From assembly GCA_905182985.1 (NCBI GenBank), contig CAJJDN010000106.1, forward strand, positions 278,607 through 342,606: a stretch of 64,000 nt of DNA. Direction: 5' to 3'. Positions 61,228 to 64,000 of this stretch are shown here, one piece after another. The stretch's first letter is position 1. Each line of letters opens with the position of its first letter. This stretch comes from Paramecium sonneborni. Lineage: Eukaryota; Ciliophora; Oligohymenophorea; Peniculida; Parameciidae. The position numbers were made by a program, and so were the translations under genes. The notes below the pieces were generated by a model. The model searched no databases. It was not told the DNA's origin and was given only the letters and a program-made list of their open reading frames with translations.

Positions 61228-63340
61228 ATGTTTGTAATTCGTTTCTTACCTTTTCTACTTCTTCTTACCTTTTCAATTATTGTAGAAAGGCCTATTACAT
61301 AAATATCATGGTGTGGAGCTTCTATTATTTATACAAGAGAAGATGAAACAATACCTTAATTTCAAGGTTTGGAAGAAGAAAAAACAATTTTTTTCATTAC
61401 TGAAGCTCATCTTATATATTAAAGTAATGGAACTGTTTGGAATTAAATTGAGGGTTTATTTGAAGATATTTAGGTATCTCCTGCAGATTCACGTGTTATA
61501 TATTTATTTGGTCAATAAGGTTAGAAAAGCTATAGAACAAATGATTGTGGTGAAAATTTCGAGGAAATAAACATAGATGGTTTTTATGGATTTAGATTAA
61601 ATAAAATGAGTTGGAAATGGATGTTAGCATTTAAAAAATAGTAATGTGATCATTTTGACATGGATTGTAGAGAGCCATATAATAATTAATTATTTTATTC
61701 TGAAGATGGAGCAAAGACATGGTTACCATCATTTAAAAATTGTAGAGAAGCTTCATGGGATAAAGTTATAGAAGATATTGCAGTTCCAGATGAAAGATCT
61801 ATAGTATTATTTTCTTATGAGAATTAAACTTAATTGATTTACTCTGATGATTTTACTAATTATCATACTTTAATGGTTGGTGCATAAGGTTACTATTAAA
61901 CTTAGAAATATTTATTTGTTTTAACATCTTCTAATAATGGAGGATATGAATTACATTATGGTCATTCAAAACTGGAAGAATTTTAAGAGAAATTAGTAGA
62001 GTTACCATTGCAAATTTTAAAAGAATTTTCATATACAGTTTTGGATACTGAAAATGGTAGAATATACTTATCTGTTTCTCATTATTAATAAGAACAATCA
62101 ATAACTAATGTTTATATTAGTAATTAATTAGGTAAAGATTTCTAAATAGTTTTAACAAATAATGTTCGATCAACATCAGATGGAAATTGTGATTTTGAAA
62201 AACTTTTAGGTTTAACATAAACTTATGTAGCAAATACATATGATTAAAGAGATTAAAAAGCTAAATCAACAGTTATTAGTTTTAATGGAGGAAAGAAATG
62301 GGAATCTATAAAAGCTCCAAAATTTGATTCAGAAGGGAATATAGTGGAATGTGGAGGAGAATGCTCTTTACATTTTGTAGGAAGAACTGAATCTTATAGA
62401 TAAACAATATATACAGTAGATTAAGCACCTGGTATAGTTTTAGGAGTTGGAAATGTTGGATTATTTATAACATAAGAACAAAATACATATATGTCAGCAG
62501 ATGGAGGATAGAATTGGATTGAAGTAAGAAAAGGTTCTCATGTGTTTGAGATTGCAGATTTTGGAGGGATTATTGTAATGGCAAAAGATTTTGAACCTAC
62601 CAATGAAATTATTTATTCTATTGATTATGGTAAAACATGGAAAACTAAAATCATTTATGATGATTTATTTATAGCCCAAAATTTAGTTACTGAGGCTTCT
62701 GGTACAGTTAGATAATTTCTTATTTATGGCAAAACTGATAAAGGGGAAGGAATCATCTTAAGATTAGATTTTAGTGACATCTTTTAAAGAGATTGTAAGT
62801 CAAATTTAGATTATGATATATGGAATTCTAAATGTATTGATGGATCTTAAACTAAATATTATAGGAAAAAAGAAAATTCAGAATGTTTTAATCCAAAATA
62901 GATGATTACTAAAAAAATTATTGAACCTTGTCCCTGTAAAAGGGAAGATTGGATTTGTGCCTCAGGATATGCTAGTTAATTAGAAGGAGGAGATTGTTTA
63001 CCTATTGTAAATATTTCTGATTATTGTGAACCTGGTACAACTTATTTCAAATCATAAGGATACATTAAATTAACTTAATGTGTTGGAGGGTATATTTTTG
63101 TATAATTAAATAAGTCTAGATTTAGATTCTATTGAAACTTATTGTCCTAAAAACTTCAACTTTAATGAAATCCTTCTATATTTAACAATAATTGCATTAC
63201 TTGTTTTTCTCATTTTCTTTGCCTATGCAATTATAAGAAGAATGTTAGCATCTGGTGATAAAAGTAAAGATCCAAATGTCAATATATATAATTAAATGGA
63301 GTTTTAAGAAGATGATGATGAAGAAGATTAATAATTATGA
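61228..63340 (+). CDS. VPS10-domain sorting receptor (sortilin family)
   Basis: Type I receptor that carries lysosomal and dense-core-granule cargo from the Golgi. MFVIRFLPFLLLLTFSIIV is a signal peptide. The ten-bladed VPS10 propeller shows Asp-box-like repeats: YQSNGTVWNQIEG, RTNDCGENFEEI, YSEDGAKTWLPS, VISFNGGKKWESI, MSADGGQNWIEV and YSIDYGKTWKT. The Cys-rich 10CC module follows (YDIWNSKCIDGSQTKYYRKK, EPCPCKREDWICASGY, GDCLPIVNISDYCEPG). Then one membrane helix (LYLTIIALLVFLIFFAYAII) and an acidic cytosolic tail (EFQEDDDEEDQQL) likely to bind sorting adaptors. Intron 63090-63114 (25 nt) gives 695 residues. In Tetrahymena this family is needed for secretory-granule formation. Confidence 0.93.
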
Positions 63341-63382
63341 GTTTAGATGTTATTATCTTTTATCTATATATATCGATAAATT

Positions 63383-64000
63383 TCAATTTAAAATACGAGC
63401 TTTATCATTATTACTTCTTAAACAAAGAACAGGATAGAGTTCGATGTCATCTTTATTAAAGTTATCATAAGTAATATTATATTTAAGATATTACTAAGTA
63501 ATGCAATTTTTTATGCTAACGAATTTGTCATTGTAAAGCAATTCTAATTTTTGGCCAATTACGAAACCAAAATTTTTTTTTTTCCCATTCTCCTCTTTAC
63601 TTTCATTTACATATACTATCCCATTTGCACAAAATAAATAAGATTAATGATTAGGTTTTGAATAATCTTTTGGATTAAATATATTTGATCTTTGTGTTAT
63701 TCCAATACACACATTTAAATCTGAAATGTGAAGAAATTCAATTTCTATAGATTTATTTTTTGAATTCTTAATAGCAATCAATCTATCAAACTTTTTATTT
63801 TCATTTTAATTTATCAATGCTATTTTTCCATTACTTATAACATCAATATCCTTGTGTTTAAAATACTTTGAAAATTTAATTTATTATTGCATTTAAGACA
63901 AAAAACTAACTTATTAAGATAATTCTTCGCAGAATGTATATAATCCCTTAATCTATCGTGATTAATCTGTGATAATTTATTTTAGAGTCTTAAAACATTT
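63383..64000 (-). CDS. SPRY/B30.2-like protein, 5' end outside window
   Basis: The frame enters from the right edge and ends at TGA 63383. Visible part begins with a helical stretch (QGLYTFCEELSQQVSFL) and then a beta-rich part: DIDVISNGKIALINQ, IEIEFLHISDLNVCIGITQR, QSYLFCANGIVYVNESKEEN and FGFVIGQKLELLYNDKFVSI. The VCIGI and FCANGIVY strands recall SPRY domains (ligand-binding modules of many E3 ligases), with a preceding coiled coil as in TRIM-like proteins. No RING is visible in the window; one may lie beyond. Assignment moderate. Confidence 0.55.

Overview
This is a piece of a ciliate macronuclear genome, almost certainly Paramecium and probably the aurelia group. Open frames make sense only if TAA and TAG are read as glutamine and TGA is the sole stop. 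Genes are interrupted by tiny GT-AG introns (19-34 nt in most genes, most often about 25). The sequence is very AT-rich, and genes lie on both strands with gaps often of 10-100 bases. Nothing bacterial is seen: no operons, insertion sequences, CRISPR, rRNA or tRNA genes. Gene calls were made by translating both strands with the ciliate code and placing introns so that frame and family motifs are kept; for many genes the spliced length came out as a whole number of codons.

Region 1-16 kb: long-form RNase Z (partial), a decayed CDK, two unrecognised genes (one with a tandem in-frame TGA), the TBP-removing ATPase Mot1/BTAF1, a MORN-repeat protein, a small unknown, a decayed second kinase and another unknown. 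Region 16-24 kb: proteasome subunit alpha4, an AGC kinase carrying a myosin-TH1-like domain, a MAP3K, a small mitochondrial membrane protein, a protein with two cyclic-nucleotide-binding domains, and an unknown. Region 24-34 kb: a probable lipid-anchored PP1-binding protein, dynein intermediate chain DNAI3/WDR63, a hybrid histidine kinase, a RING protein, a Rab GTPase, a CcmE-like haem chaperone, a coiled-coil protein and a protein with a bacterial-looking domain. Region 34-44 kb: isopentenyl-diphosphate isomerase and a MATE transporter back to back, two tandem paralogous type I membrane proteins, ribosomal protein uS19, an unknown, a beta-propeller protein and a dual-specificity phosphatase. 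Region 44-64 kb: a kelch protein, a secreted lipase, a CLK/LAMMER kinase, a coiled-coil protein, a ZNF598/Hel2 ubiquitin ligase, WASH subunit strumpellin (WASHC5), a second Rab, a VPS10/sortilin receptor and a partial SPRY-like protein.

Signalling (five kinases or kinase remnants, a phosphatase, a cyclic-nucleotide sensor, a histidine kinase, two candidate PP1 ligands) and endomembrane traffic (two Rabs, WASHC5, sortilin) dominate, as expected for a ciliate.

All three assembly joins (single N at 45891, single N at 49180, 392 N at 57215-57606) are flanked on both sides by the same sequence in direct orientation (about 1.19, 1.49 and 0.78 kb). These look like overlapping contig ends that were never merged, so the kelch, lipase, CLK and WASHC5 genes appear partly twice. 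Collapsing each repeat gives intact lipase, CLK and WASHC5 frames.
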